A stretch of DNA of 64,000 nt, from NCBI RefSeq assembly GCF_002797395.1, contig NZ_KZ454943.1:2951966-3015965 (forward strand), written 5' to 3'. The DNA comes from Bacillus solitudinis (lineage in GTDB: Bacteria; Bacillota; Bacilli; Bacillales; Bacillaceae_D). Shown here in pieces: positions 25,048 to 35,704 of this stretch (its first letter is position 1; the number at the start of each line of letters is the position of its first letter). The position numbers and the translations under genes were made by a program. The notes below the pieces were generated by a model that was not told the origin of the DNA, did not search any database, and saw nothing but the letters and a program-made list of their open reading frames with translations.

Positions 25048-25884
25048 GTGGAGAAGCTATTTGGCTTATTTGGGCATCCCGTTACACACTCTATGTCACC
25101 AATGATGCATAACGATGCATTTCAACAATTAGGAATAGATGCATCGTATAAGTTATTTGACGTGAAGCCCGAGTTTTTGAAAGATGCGGTATTGGGTATA
25201 AGGGCCTTAAACATAGTAGGATGCAATATAACGATCCCGCATAAAGTAGCTGTGATGGATTTTTTAGATGAAATAGATGATGAAGCCAAAGAAATTGGAG
25301 CTGTTAACACCATTGTAAACCTGGATGGGAAACTAATAGGCTATAATACGGACGGGCGTGGGTATTTGGAATCCTTAGTTCCTGTGCTAACGAAACGTTT
25401 AACGGAGCAACGCGTACTTGTGTTGGGTGCTGGCGGGGCTGCTAGGGCTATCGTGACTGTTCTTGCGCGTGAAGGTGCCCAGGAAGTCATTGTTGCAAAT
25501 CGTACTCTTTCTAAGGCAAAAGATCTTGCTACTTTAACAAATCATGATATTATTGCAACGACAATTGAAGAAGCTGCGACGGAATTAAATCAGTTTGATA
25601 TTATTATTAATACCACCTCTGTTGGGATGAGCCCAAACATCGAGGATATTCCAGTCTCGTTAGATAAACTAAAAGCAGATTGCGTCGTTAGTGATTTAAT
25701 TTACAACCCAATTCGAACGAAACTTTTAATCGAGGCAGACAAACGGGGAGCAAAAATATTAGACGGCGTTGGTATGTTTGTAAATCAAGGCGCATTGTCT
25801 TTTGAATATTGGACAGGTCAAAAACCGAACCGTGAGAGAATGGCTCAATTGGTCTATCAAAAACTTGGAGGAACATTATGCTAA
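25048..25884 (+). CDS. aroE: Shikimate dehydrogenase
   Basis: 278 residues. Shikimate site FGHPVTHSMSPMMHN and catalytic Lys in NITIPHKVAVMDFLDE, with partner Asp in NTDGRGYLESL. The NADP Rossmann motif is VLVLGAGGAARAIV with NRT. It catalyses step 4 of the shikimate pathway. GTG start behind AAAGGGGAG; the 3' end overlaps yhbY by 7 nt. Confidence 0.96.
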   Translation: MEKLFGLFGHPVTHSMSPMMHNDAFQQLGIDASYKLFDVKPEFLKDAVLGIRALNIVGCNITIPHKVAVMDFLDEIDDEAKEIGAVNTIVNLDGKLIGYNTDGRGYLESLVPVLTKRLTEQRVLVLGAGGAARAIVTVLAREGAQEVIVANRTLSKAKDLATLTNHDIIATTIEEAATELNQFDIIINTTSVGMSPNIEDIPVSLDKLKADCVVSDLIYNPIRTKLLIEADKRGAKILDGVGMFVNQGALSFEYWTGQKPNRERMAQLVYQKLGGTLC

Positions 25885-26171
25885 CAGGAAAACAGAAACG
25901 TTTTTTACGATCAAAAGCACATCACTTAAACCCAATCTTTCAGGTTGGTAAAGGTGGAGTGAATGAAAATATGATTAAACAACTCTCAGAAGCTTTAGAA
26001 GCTAGGGAATTATTTAAAGTGAGTGTTTTACAAAATTGTGAGTTTGAAAAAGAGGATGTAGCTAAGGAAATTGTCAAAGGGACAAAAGCAGAGCTCGTTC
26101 AACTTATCGGAAGTACTATTGTCTTGTATAAGGAATCAAAGGAACAAAAGAAACTAGAACTTCCAAATTAA
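25878..26171 (+). CDS. yhbY: CRM-domain RNA-binding protein YhbY (YqeI)
   Basis: A 97-residue single CRM domain: LTGKQKRFLRSKAHHLNPIFQVGKGGVNENMIKQLSEALEARELFKVSVL, with the GKGG RNA-binding loop. It associates with pre-50S ribosomes in other bacteria. The start lies within the aroE end. Confidence 0.94.
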   Translation: MLTGKQKRFLRSKAHHLNPIFQVGKGGVNENMIKQLSEALEARELFKVSVLQNCEFEKEDVAKEIVKGTKAELVQLIGSTIVLYKESKEQKKLELPN

Positions 26172-26195
26172 TGGAGAAGGGAGGTCCACCAAATA

Positions 26196-26792
26196 ATGAG
26201 ACGAATCGGTTTATTCGGTGGAACTTTTGATCCTCCACATGTTGGTCATATGTTAATAGCGCAGGAAGCTAAGATTCATTTTAAGCTGGATGAAATCTGG
26301 TTTATCCCAGTTCAGATTCCCCCCCATAAGGAACGAGATTTACTAACATCGAGTGAAGAACGTCTTGAAATGTTACGATTGGCGACGCGAGACAACCCTT
26401 ATTTCCATGTTTCGACAGTTGAAGTTGAACGAGAAGGGAAATCTTATACCATTGACACAGTAAAGAGGTTAAAGAAACAGTTCCCGGATGATAAGTTCTT
26501 TTTTTTAATAGGTGGAGATATGATCGATTATTTACCAAAATGGGAAAAAATCGAAGAACTCCTTTCAATCGTAACGTTTATTGGAGTTAAAAGACCAGGC
26601 TCTGCTTCTAGTTCCATTTATTCGAGTAAAATTAAAGAGCTCGAAATGCCACAGGTTGACTTTTCTTCCACAATGATTCGTGAACGTGTAAAGCGAGGAC
26701 TTCCTGTACGCTATATGGTACCAAGAACAATTGAATCCTTTATTGGAGAAAGGGGATTATATGGAGAGGAGCAAGGCATTAGAGATCGTTAA
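26196..26792 (+). CDS. nadD: Nicotinate-nucleotide adenylyltransferase
   Basis: 198 residues. Nucleotidyltransferase motifs GGTFDPPHVGHM (the T/HxGH site) and SSTMIRERV near the C-terminus are intact. It makes nicotinic acid adenine dinucleotide from NaMN and ATP. GGGAGG precedes the ATG. It overlaps yqeK by 32 nt. Confidence 0.96.
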   Translation: MRRIGLFGGTFDPPHVGHMLIAQEAKIHFKLDEIWFIPVQIPPHKERDLLTSSEERLEMLRLATRDNPYFHVSTVEVEREGKSYTIDTVKRLKKQFPDDKFFFLIGGDMIDYLPKWEKIEELLSIVTFIGVKRPGSASSSIYSSKIKELEMPQVDFSSTMIRERVKRGLPVRYMVPRTIESFIGERGLYGEEQGIRDR

Positions 26793-27333
26793 GCCCCATC
26801 TAACAGCCCACAGGTACGAGCATACACTTGGAGTTATAGAGACGGCAGTGGAGCTTGCTGAGCGTGTAGGTGTTAATAAACAAAAAGCAGAACTAGCTGC
26901 AGTCTTTCATGATTATGCAAAGTTCCGAGATAAGAATGAAATGCGTCAACTTGTTAAGGAAAGTCTACCTGATAAATTAATTTTGGAGTACGGAAGTGAA
27001 TTATTACATGCTCCGTGTGGTGCTTATTATGTGGAACATGAAGTAGGTATTACCGATAAAGAAACGCTAGATGCAATTAAGTATCATACTACAGGTAGAC
27101 CGGGGATGACATTACTAGATAAAGTATTATATTTAGCCGATTATATTGAACCTGGGCGCGATTTTCCAGGAGTAGCTGAGGTTCGAGAGCTTGCTAAAAC
27201 GAGTATAGACGAAGCAATAATTCAAGCTTTGAATAATACTATGATATTTTTGTTGAAGCGTAGACAGCAAATTTTCCCCGAGACATTAGCTACGTACAAT
27301 GATTTAATAAAAGATAGAAAAAAGGAGAAGTGA
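26761..27333 (+). CDS. yqeK: HD-domain diadenosine tetraphosphatase YqeK
   Basis: 190 residues with metal-binding His in HRYEHTLGV and HD pair in AAVFHDYAKF, further His in KYHTTGRPGM and Asp in YLADYIEPGR. Members hydrolyse Ap4A symmetrically. ATG 26761 (MERSKALEI) follows AAGGGGA; a longer in-frame start 30 nt upstream lacks a ribosome binding site. It sits inside the nadD end. Confidence 0.93.
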   Translation: MERSKALEIVKPHLTAHRYEHTLGVIETAVELAERVGVNKQKAELAAVFHDYAKFRDKNEMRQLVKESLPDKLILEYGSELLHAPCGAYYVEHEVGITDKETLDAIKYHTTGRPGMTLLDKVLYLADYIEPGRDFPGVAEVRELAKTSIDEAIIQALNNTMIFLLKRRQQIFPETLATYNDLIKDRKKEK

Positions 27334-27337
27334 TGGA

Positions 27338-27688
27338 GTGAATTCAAACATTTTAGAATTAGCCGTTAAAGTTATAGATGATAAGCGAGCAGAAAATATC
27401 GTTGCTTTAAATATGAAGGGTATTTCATTAATTGCTGATTATTTTGTTATTTGCCATGGTAACTCAGAAAAACAAGTGCAAGCCATTTCCCATGAATTAA
27501 AAAAAGCATTTCAAGAAGAAGGCATTGATATTAAAAGATTAGAGGGTTATGACCAAGCAAGATGGGTCCTGATAGACCTCGGTGATGTTGTTGTTCACGT
27601 TTTTCATAAAGATGAGCGTCAATACTATAATCTTGAAAAGCTTTGGGGAGATGCACAAACTGTTGAGATTGAAGGAGTTCTTGGGTAA
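27338..27688 (+). CDS. rsfS: Ribosome silencing factor RsfS
   Basis: A 116-residue RsfS/YbeB/Iojap protein: DYFVICHGNSEKQVQAI, GYDQARWVLIDLGDVVVHVFHKDERQYYNLEKLWGDA. It binds uL14 and prevents 50S-30S joining under starvation. GTG start (27338) behind AAAGGAG. Confidence 0.95.
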   Translation: MNSNILELAVKVIDDKRAENIVALNMKGISLIADYFVICHGNSEKQVQAISHELKKAFQEEGIDIKRLEGYDQARWVLIDLGDVVVHVFHKDERQYYNLEKLWGDAQTVEIEGVLG

Positions 27689-28548
27689 TGGAATTAAAAC
27701 CCGGTTATACAGTGACTTTAAACGTTGCAAGGACAGCTGGTTTTGGTTATTTCCTTAATTTAGGGGAAGAGGATGTGTTGCTTCATGAACGTGAAGCAAC
27801 ACGTAAGCTGGAGGTAGGCGAAAGCGTTGAGGTTTTTCTTTATCATGACCATCAAGAGCGACTTTCAGCAACGATGGAAGTTCCTTTCTTACGAGTTGGT
27901 GAAATCGCTTGGCTAGAAACGGTTTCGGTGAAGACGGGTCATGGTGTGTTTTTGAACAATGGTGTCTCTCGCGATTTGTTTTTATCAATGGATGAATTGC
28001 CATATGATCGTGCGCGTTGGCCACAACCTGGAGATAAGCTTCCTGTTTCGATCACTTGGGACAAACGAGGAAGAATGATGGCTAAACTAGTCAAAGGTGA
28101 AGCTATTGAATCTCAATCAAAAGCAGCAGCAGACATTATGATGCATAAAGAGATTCAGGGCTATGTTTACCATTATCTCGATGAAGGCGCACTTTTGCTA
28201 AGTGACGAGGGTTATCTTGCCTTTATTCATGAGGATGAGATGACGCAAAAGCCACGTTTTGGTGAACATGTAAGTGTTAGGGTTATCTATGTAAGACCAG
28301 ATGGTAGACTTAATGTAACCATGCGTCCTTTACGTTCAGAGCAACAGGAAGATGATGCAGAGAAAATATATCAATATCTTCAAGGCAGAGGTGGTTCAAT
28401 GCCTTATTGGGATAAAACGCCCCCTGAAGATATAAGCCAACGCTTTGGAATAAGTAAAGCCTCGTTTAAACGTGCACTCGGGAAATTAATTAAAGAAAAT
28501 AAAATTGAACAACGTGATGGTTGGACCTATTTAAAGGAGAAATCATGA
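27688..28548 (+). CDS. cvfB: S1-domain RNA-binding protein CvfB (YitL-like)
   Basis: 286 residues: tandem S1-like OB folds (GYTVTLNVARTAGFGYFLNLGEEDVLLHERE, then VGEIAWLETVSVKTGHGVFLNNGVSRDLFLS, then YVYHYLDEGALLLSDEGYLAFIHEDEM) and a C-terminal winged helix (ISQRFGISKASFKRALGKLIKENKIEQRDGWTYL). This is the CvfB architecture, linked to virulence gene expression in Staphylococcus. Its ATG shares a base with the rsfS stop. B. subtilis keeps its homologue elsewhere, so the position here is notable. Confidence 0.9.
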   Translation: MELKPGYTVTLNVARTAGFGYFLNLGEEDVLLHEREATRKLEVGESVEVFLYHDHQERLSATMEVPFLRVGEIAWLETVSVKTGHGVFLNNGVSRDLFLSMDELPYDRARWPQPGDKLPVSITWDKRGRMMAKLVKGEAIESQSKAAADIMMHKEIQGYVYHYLDEGALLLSDEGYLAFIHEDEMTQKPRFGEHVSVRVIYVRPDGRLNVTMRPLRSEQQEDDAEKIYQYLQGRGGSMPYWDKTPPEDISQRFGISKASFKRALGKLIKENKIEQRDGWTYLKEKS

Positions 28549-29288
28549 GTTACCAAAAATTCGCCTCCTTATATGATGCATTAATGGAAGAAGCACCCTA
28601 TGAGGAGTGGGTTGAAGTTTTAAAACGTTCTATAGGAAAAAAGCATTTACATGATATCTCTATTTTAGATGTTGCTTGCGGGACAGGTGAACTTTTAATC
28701 CGACTCCTGGACGAAGGAGCGGATGTGGCCGGGGTTGATTTATCCGCTGATATGCTCGTCATCGCAAAAGAAAAATGTGAGGTATCTGGTTATTCGCCCC
28801 TACTCTTTGAACAGAATATGGCTGACATGCCTAAATTGGGTGAATTTGATGTTGTCACAGCGTTTTGTGATTCACTTAATTATTTAAGTACGGAGCAAGA
28901 GGTACAAAAAGCGCTCAAATGCTTTGCGGAACAATTAAGCTCAGGAGGTATCCTCTTGTTCGATGTTCATTCAACCTCAAAGATTGAGTCGGGTTTTATT
29001 GGGCAAACCTTTGCTGATGATGGGGAGGATACAGCCTATATATGGACATCGTTCGCGGGGGAACATCCTTACAGTGTAGAACATGAACTTACCTTTTTTG
29101 TGAAGCGTGAATCAGGGTTGTATGAAAGATTCACGGAACTACATAAGCAGCGTACATTCCCACTATCTTCATATCAAACATGGCTTGAGGAAGCTGGTTT
29201 TGTTGTTCAAGATTGTTTTGCTGACTTTGAAAGCAAGTCTCCTGATCCTAAAAGTGAACGAATCTTTATAAAAGCTCAAAAAAAATAA
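28545..29288 (+). CDS. yqeM: SAM-dependent methyltransferase YqeM
   Basis: A 247-residue class I methyltransferase, the same length as B. subtilis YqeM. Motif I is ILDVACGTGELLIRLLDEGADVAGVDLS; then DVVTAFCDSLNYL. Substrate unknown. ATG 28545 follows AAAGGAGA and overlaps the cvfB stop by 4 nt. Confidence 0.9.
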   Translation: MSYQKFASLYDALMEEAPYEEWVEVLKRSIGKKHLHDISILDVACGTGELLIRLLDEGADVAGVDLSADMLVIAKEKCEVSGYSPLLFEQNMADMPKLGEFDVVTAFCDSLNYLSTEQEVQKALKCFAEQLSSGGILLFDVHSTSKIESGFIGQTFADDGEDTAYIWTSFAGEHPYSVEHELTFFVKRESGLYERFTELHKQRTFPLSSYQTWLEEAGFVVQDCFADFESKSPDPKSERIFIKAQKK

Positions 29289-29320
29289 GCTTGCTATTTA
29301 TGGATTCATATTGGAAAATA

Positions 29321-29358
29321 AAGGGGTATCTCAAATTTAACTTGAGATACCCCTTATT
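29321..29358. terminator. Bidirectional terminator between yqeM and comER
   Basis: AAGGGGTATCTCAA/TTGAGATACCCCTT, a 14-bp perfect stem with a 6-nt loop, T-rich on both outer sides. Confidence 0.88.
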
Positions 29359-29368
29359 CTTGATACAT

Positions 29369-30193
29369 TTATGAACGGTCAAGAGATTGCTTAATTTTCT
29401 CACGTTCATGATCGTATTTAGCATGAGTCTGCTGAAACAAATGATCGAACATTAGACCGACTTCTTCCTCTAAAACCTTAATGCCTTCTCCTGTAATCCC
29501 ACCTGGCACGCAAACTCGCTCCTGAAGTGTTGGTAATGTGTAGTGCCCTTTTTCAAGAAGTTTACCCATTCCAATCATCATATTTGTTGCAAGAAACGTC
29601 GCTTCCTCGTTGCTGATTTTTGTTTGTCTAACAGCTCCATCTACAAATTGTTGAATAAGGTAACTAAAGAAAGCAGGACCACAGCTTACGATATCTGAAG
29701 AAACCCTTGTTATATCTTCCTTAATTAATAAAGGTTCTGAAATAAAAGACATCAATTTCGTAAGTAAATCTTTGTCTTCTTCATGGCAACGCTCACCGAA
29801 ACTGAGAAGTGATGAACCAGCAAGTGCTCGGTTTAAAATACTAGGAATTGCTCGTGCGACCTTACAATCTACTTTCGCTTCAAGCTGTTCAACTGAAATA
29901 GGACTTGTAATGGAAACGAGAATATGTTCCGCAGAGCAAACGGGGGCAATTTCATCAATGACTTCAGGAAACTGAAAGGGTTTTGTACAAAGAAAAGTTA
30001 TATTGCTCTGTTTTATTACGTCTACAGGGCATTTTTCAACATTTATTCTTGGAAACTGCTCTTTTAATTTCAAAGCTTTTTCAATCGTCCTATTTGCCAA
30101 AAACACCTGATTTTCTTTGACAGCACCTGAATCAATGAAAGATTCGAGTAAAATTGTCCCCATACTTCCCGTACCAATAATTCCAAGTTTCAT
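29369..30193 (-). CDS. comER: ComER, pyrroline-5-carboxylate reductase family
   Basis: 274 residues with an N-terminal NAD(P) motif (MKLGIIGTGSMGTILLESF) and a C-terminal P5CR-like dimer domain (VSCGPAFFSYLIQQF, CVPGGITGEGIKVL). It is divergent from comEA as in B. subtilis, where ComER has been linked to sporulation and biofilm control rather than proline synthesis. ATG 30193 follows GGAGGGAG; longer in-frame starts would run through that site. Confidence 0.92.
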   Translation of the reverse strand: MKLGIIGTGSMGTILLESFIDSGAVKENQVFLANRTIEKALKLKEQFPRINVEKCPVDVIKQSNITFLCTKPFQFPEVIDEIAPVCSAEHILVSITSPISVEQLEAKVDCKVARAIPSILNRALAGSSLLSFGERCHEEDKDLLTKLMSFISEPLLIKEDITRVSSDIVSCGPAFFSYLIQQFVDGAVRQTKISNEEATFLATNMMIGMGKLLEKGHYTLPTLQERVCVPGGITGEGIKVLEEEVGLMFDHLFQQTHAKYDHEREKIKQSLDRS

Positions 30194-30285
30194 GGGCTCT
30201 CCCTCCTTCTCCATAATACTCACCTTGATATCACTAAGATTATACGTATGCATAACATCATGAAAGTATGATGGGAAAATTTAGG

Positions 30286-30537
30286 TTAGTTTCTAGCGAA
30301 GGCGATCACCATGTCTTTTGTTACAATTTTGCGCATAGGGAAGTGGAATTTAGTTGCGATTTGGTTCATTTCCTCTGTTATTTTATTAAGTTGAATAACC
30401 GAAACCTCCTCTGTCAACTTCGCTTGTTCAATTAATCGTTTAATTTCCTGCTCACGCTTGGCATCAAGCTGAAGAAATTGTTTCTGAGCTTGGCGATGGT
30501 TTTTAACTTGTTCGGCAATTTGGATATGGACACTCAT
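30286..30537 (-). CDS. Small coiled-coil protein of unknown function (DUF2533-like)
   Basis: An 83-residue, highly charged, mostly helical protein (QVKNHRQAQKQFLQLDAKREQEIKRLIEQAKL; then VSVIQLNKITEEMNQIATKFHFP and RKIVTKDMVIAFARN). AAAGGGGACTTCAAC precedes the ATG. The overall pattern recalls DUF2533 proteins of Bacillus, but this is from memory of a short family. No catalytic motif. It lies between comER and comEA, which are adjacent in B. subtilis. Confidence 0.7.
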   Translation of the reverse strand: MSVHIQIAEQVKNHRQAQKQFLQLDAKREQEIKRLIEQAKLTEEVSVIQLNKITEEMNQIATKFHFPMRKIVTKDMVIAFARN

Positions 30538-30583
30538 GTTGAAGTCCCCTTTCTATATAAAAAAATTAATCGGAGTGAGTCAT

Positions 30584-31198
30584 ATGAACTTTACAAAAAG
30601 AGAACAAATTCTCATGACCCTATCAGGCATTACTATACTCCTTGTAAGTTTAGTGTTGTTTCTTAGTTTTGGCAACCATTCTAAGCTAGAAAACGCTGAG
30701 TCGGATTATTTGTTTTTAGATGAGGTTACAGAGGACGAGCAAGAGGATTCAATCGAAACAGACACAACGATTGTTATTGATGTAAAAGGAGCAGTAAACA
30801 AACCTGGAGTTTACGAAGTTCAAAATGGAAGTCGAATGTTTGAGGTGATTGAGCAGGCAGAAGGGTTTACAGAGAACGCTGATCAAAAAAGGGTGAATTT
30901 AGCATCCATTCTCGAGGACGAGGTTTTGATTTATGTTCCTGAGGTGGGCGAAGAAATGGAAGAGTCTGCCTTAATAGAACAGGAACATAGTAAGGGGAAT
31001 GAGGGGAAATTAGCCATTAATCAAGCTTCCCCAGCAGAATTTGAAGCTTTGCCTGGCATTGGCCCCGCAAAAGCGAATGCCATAGTATCGTATCGTGAAG
31101 AGCATGGGCCTTTTAATGAGATTGAAGACCTCCTCAAAGTTTCTGGCATTGGGTCTAAGTCCTTTGAGCAGCTTAGAGAGTTAATAAAAATCAAGTAA
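30584..31198 (+). CDS. comEA: Competence DNA receptor ComEA
   Basis: 204 residues: N-terminal anchor (ILMTLSGITILLVSLVLFLSF), an acidic linker, an SLBB/oligomerisation domain (IVIDVKGAVNKPGVYEVQNGSRMFEVIEQAEGF) and a C-terminal helix-hairpin-helix DNA-binding region (NQASPAEFEALPGIGPAKANAIVSYREEHGPF). It captures double-stranded DNA for transformation. ATG 30584 follows CGGAGTGAG. Confidence 0.95.
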   Translation: MNFTKREQILMTLSGITILLVSLVLFLSFGNHSKLENAESDYLFLDEVTEDEQEDSIETDTTIVIDVKGAVNKPGVYEVQNGSRMFEVIEQAEGFTENADQKRVNLASILEDEVLIYVPEVGEEMEESALIEQEHSKGNEGKLAINQASPAEFEALPGIGPAKANAIVSYREEHGPFNEIEDLLKVSGIGSKSFEQLRELIKIK

Positions 31199-31249
31199 AA
31201 ATTATATGAATTTTTAAAATATTTTGATATGATGGATACGTTATAGTAA

Positions 31250-32557
<1,308 letters not shown>

Positions 32558-32613
32558 TGCTATAGCTTTATAGTTTAAACGAGGGTGATGTAGAAAATTC
32601 AACCAACATTAGA

Positions 32614-32660
32614 GGCTATTAAAAAAGGGAAAACAACAAACCTTTTTTAGTAGCCTTTTT
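32614..32660 (+). terminator. Terminator of metY, resembling repeat copy A
   Basis: GGCTATTAAAAAAGG/CCTTTTTTAGTAGCC stem with a 12-nt loop followed by TTTTT. The arm sequence is shared with the palindrome at 14745-14777. Confidence 0.8.
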
Positions 32661-32702
32661 CAGACGAGAAGCTACTTTTGAGAAAATTACTTGATATAGA
32701 CA

Positions 32703-32731
32703 TTGACTCACTTGTCTCGAGTTTTTAAACT
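32703..32731 (+). promoter_or_regulatory. Candidate promoter of comEB-comEC
   Basis: TTGACT (32703-32708), 17-bp spacer, TAAACT (32726-32731), 35 bp before comEB. With metY and its terminator upstream, comEB-comEC need a promoter of their own. Confidence 0.5.
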
Positions 32732-32765
32732 AAAGAGGAAACAAAAAAAGAATCGAGGCTAACTA

Positions 32766-33347
32766 ATGGAACGGATTTCATGGAATCAATATTTTATGGC
32801 ACAAAGTCATCTTTTATCATCAAGAAGTACATGTACACGTTTAATGGTCGGAGCCACTATTGTGAGAGATAAACGAATCATTGCTGGGGGTTATAATGGA
32901 TCTGTATCTGGGGAGGACCATTGTATTGATGAAGGCTGTTATGTTGTCGATAATCATTGCATAAGAACGATACATGCAGAAATCAACGCTCTCCTCCAGT
33001 GTGCAAAATTTGGTGTACCAACTTCTGGTGCCGAAATATATGTCACACATTTCCCATGTGTTCATTGCTCAAAAGCGATTTTACAGAGCGGAATTAAGAA
33101 AGTGTATTATGCGAAGGATTATAAAAATCATCCTTATGCGATTGAATTGTTTAATAAGGCTGGTATTGAGGTTGTTCAAGTAGAACTTGAGGATATGGTA
33201 TTTGAGCGATACGATAAAGAGAAACGACAGTTAACCACTGATTTGTTACACTTATTGAAAAAAGCTGGAGCAAATGAGGATGAGCTTGAATTATTAACAA
33301 ATAAGGCGAAACAATTTTATACATTGCAGGAGAACAATCTTGAGTAA
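32766..33347 (+). CDS. comEB: dCMP deaminase-family protein ComEB
   Basis: A 193-residue zinc deaminase: zinc His and catalytic Glu in HAEINALLQ, zinc Cys pair in PCVHCSKAI, and upstream GGYNGSVSGEDHCIDEGC. It converts dCMP to dUMP and is linked to late competence. ATG 32766 follows a weak purine stretch. The end overlaps comEC by 8 nt. Confidence 0.94.
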   Translation: MERISWNQYFMAQSHLLSSRSTCTRLMVGATIVRDKRIIAGGYNGSVSGEDHCIDEGCYVVDNHCIRTIHAEINALLQCAKFGVPTSGAEIYVTHFPCVHCSKAILQSGIKKVYYAKDYKNHPYAIELFNKAGIEVVQVELEDMVFERYDKEKRQLTTDLLHLLKKAGANEDELELLTNKAKQFYTLQENNLE

Positions 33348-35667
33348 GGTGGGGTTGTTACTTGTAACTTCGGCGATACTCGGCCTTTGCATCTCAATTA
33401 GAGGGCCGAGTGTGATGCTGATTTTAATGGCCGTTCTGTTAACAGGATATAGCGTCCTCGATCGAAATTATTCTCGTCGAAACCTTCTTCTTATTTTATG
33501 TGCTTTTTTTATTTATGCATGCATTGGTACATGGACCGAACACAGAAACCAAACGATCCATCAACAAGGAGAACAACGTGTTTTAGGTACGTTAGAGTCT
33601 ATTCCTAAAATTGATGGTGATACGTTTTCAGTGAGGCTGAAAGCGACATCAGGCGAGCTGATGCAAGTGCATGCCTATCTTACAAGCGAACAAGAACGTG
33701 ATAATTTGAAAACTCTTCAGCCAGGAAATCAATGCGGAATTATTGGAAAACTCCAAACACCTTCCCCCCCTACCAACTTCTATCAATTTAACTACCAACG
33801 CTATTTGTATGAAAAAAACATTCACTGGATAGTAACCCCTAACCCTACATCAATTTCTTGTCAACGTAGCAAAGGAACTGTTATTCACCGTCTCCATAGT
33901 TGGAGAAATGAACAAATCAAACGCATTGAACAGCGTGTAGATCCAACGCTTTCCGGTCTGATGATTGCGCTGATTTTTGGTGAGAGGGACTACATAGAAG
34001 GAGAGATTATTGACGCTTATCAACGTCTAGGAATTATTCATTTATTGGCTGTTTCTGGTCTGCATGTGGGTCTCATTTTAGGAGCATTGTTTTACATTCT
34101 TATTCGCATAGGGGTCACAAGAGAGCGGACGATGGAGAGTTTGATGGTTCTGCTTCCTGTTTATATGCTAGTTGCCGGAGGGGCTCCTTCCGTTATTAGG
34201 GCTTCTTCAATGGCATTCATTGTACTTTTTTGCTTACGTATAAGGTGGAGGCTTCAACCGTTATTTAGTATATATTTAGTTTTTCTCCTATATACAGCTT
34301 TCCAACCTTATGCTTTGTTTCAGATCGGGTTTCAGCTCTCTTTTCTCAGTACATTTGGTCTTCTTATTTCGTCTTCGATCATCAAACGATATAGCCTAAG
34401 AATTTCTCAATTAACAGCGATAACTCTTATCGCACAACTACTGTCTCTACCTTTGATTCTCATTCATTTTTTTGAATGGTCTTGGATAAGCTTACCTCTA
34501 AACTTAGTTTATATCCCATTAGTTAGCTTTGTTATCCTGCCTTTAACATTTATATCCTATTTGTTGCTCTTTCTTCCAGCTACCGTTAATATTCCTCTGC
34601 TGATTTTAGAAACCATTATTCAGCCTCTACACAACGGGTTGCAAACAATTCAAACTCAACCGCTATTTATGTTAATTATTGGACAACCTTCAATTTATAT
34701 GGTTTTCCTTTATTTCATATTAGTGCTATATATGTTGATGAAATGGGAAAAGAATGGTTTCTTTTGGTGGATCAAGCCTATTTCCCTTTTTATTGTCTAC
34801 CTTGTGCTATTACTATCGCTACCATCTATTAATAATCAGGCTGTAATCACAATGATTGATGTGGGGCAAGGCGATAGTTTCCTGATTGAATTACCTTATC
34901 GAAAAAAGGTCTATCTTATCGATACAGGAGGACTTGTCCAATTTAATAAAGAGGATTGGCGTGAAAGAAAAAACAGGTTTGATATTGGAAAAGATGTGGT
35001 ACTTCCATATTTAAAAGCAAGAGGGATTCGCACGATTGATATGATGATGTTAACCCATGGGCATACTGACCATATTGGTGGTGCTAGTGCGTTAGTAGGA
35101 GTGATAAATGTTAAAAAAATACTTTATGCGAAGGGACCTGTTGAAGGACCCTTTGAAAGAGAACTTCTTCAACAATTTTATGAGCAAGGAACGGAGATTG
35201 AATTCGCTAAAGAAGGCTTAAGATGGAGAACAGGAACGAATCAATTTGCGGTACTTGCCCCACAAGGACATGAACAAGGGTTAAATAATCAGTCGATCGT
35301 GTTGTACGCCGTTATTGAGGGGATTCGTTGGCTTTTTACTGGTGACTTAGAGGAAGAAGGGGAAAAACGGTTGATGAGGCAATATGAAGATTTGCAGGTG
35401 GATGTTTTAAAAGCAGGCCATCATGGTAGCCTCACCTCTTCAAATGACTGGTTTATTAGTCATATTAATCCCAAGGCTGTACTTATTTCTGCAGGAAGGC
35501 GAAATCGATTTGGCCATCCTCACCCCGAAGTTGTTGAACGCTTTTCGGCTCTAAATTCGTTAATTCTCCGAACCGACCAAATGGGGGCTGTTCAACTTTC
35601 CGTAAGGAACAATCAGATTCGTTTGAAAAGTGTGATTCAACAAGAAAAGCAGGAAGAGCCAAATTAG
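33340..35667 (+). CDS. comEC: Competence DNA channel ComEC
   Basis: 775 residues, close to the B. subtilis length. N-terminal helices and OB fold are followed by the competence core (LIFGERDYIEGEIIDAYQRLGIIHLLAVSGLHVGLILG) and a C-terminal metallo-beta-lactamase domain (DVGQGDSFLIELPYRKKVYLIDTGG; THGHTDHIGGASAL; KAGHHGSLTSSNDWFI). It forms the inner-membrane channel that admits single-stranded DNA. TTG start behind AGGAGAAC. Confidence 0.95.
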   Translation: MSKVGLLLVTSAILGLCISIRGPSVMLILMAVLLTGYSVLDRNYSRRNLLLILCAFFIYACIGTWTEHRNQTIHQQGEQRVLGTLESIPKIDGDTFSVRLKATSGELMQVHAYLTSEQERDNLKTLQPGNQCGIIGKLQTPSPPTNFYQFNYQRYLYEKNIHWIVTPNPTSISCQRSKGTVIHRLHSWRNEQIKRIEQRVDPTLSGLMIALIFGERDYIEGEIIDAYQRLGIIHLLAVSGLHVGLILGALFYILIRIGVTRERTMESLMVLLPVYMLVAGGAPSVIRASSMAFIVLFCLRIRWRLQPLFSIYLVFLLYTAFQPYALFQIGFQLSFLSTFGLLISSSIIKRYSLRISQLTAITLIAQLLSLPLILIHFFEWSWISLPLNLVYIPLVSFVILPLTFISYLLLFLPATVNIPLLILETIIQPLHNGLQTIQTQPLFMLIIGQPSIYMVFLYFILVLYMLMKWEKNGFFWWIKPISLFIVYLVLLLSLPSINNQAVITMIDVGQGDSFLIELPYRKKVYLIDTGGLVQFNKEDWRERKNRFDIGKDVVLPYLKARGIRTIDMMMLTHGHTDHIGGASALVGVINVKKILYAKGPVEGPFERELLQQFYEQGTEIEFAKEGLRWRTGTNQFAVLAPQGHEQGLNNQSIVLYAVIEGIRWLFTGDLEEEGEKRLMRQYEDLQVDVLKAGHHGSLTSSNDWFISHINPKAVLISAGRRNRFGHPHPEVVERFSALNSLILRTDQMGAVQLSVRNNQIRLKSVIQQEKQEEPN

Positions 35668-35704
35668 ACTCAACCTGCTTTTAACCTTATGTCACATAAT
35701 TGGC

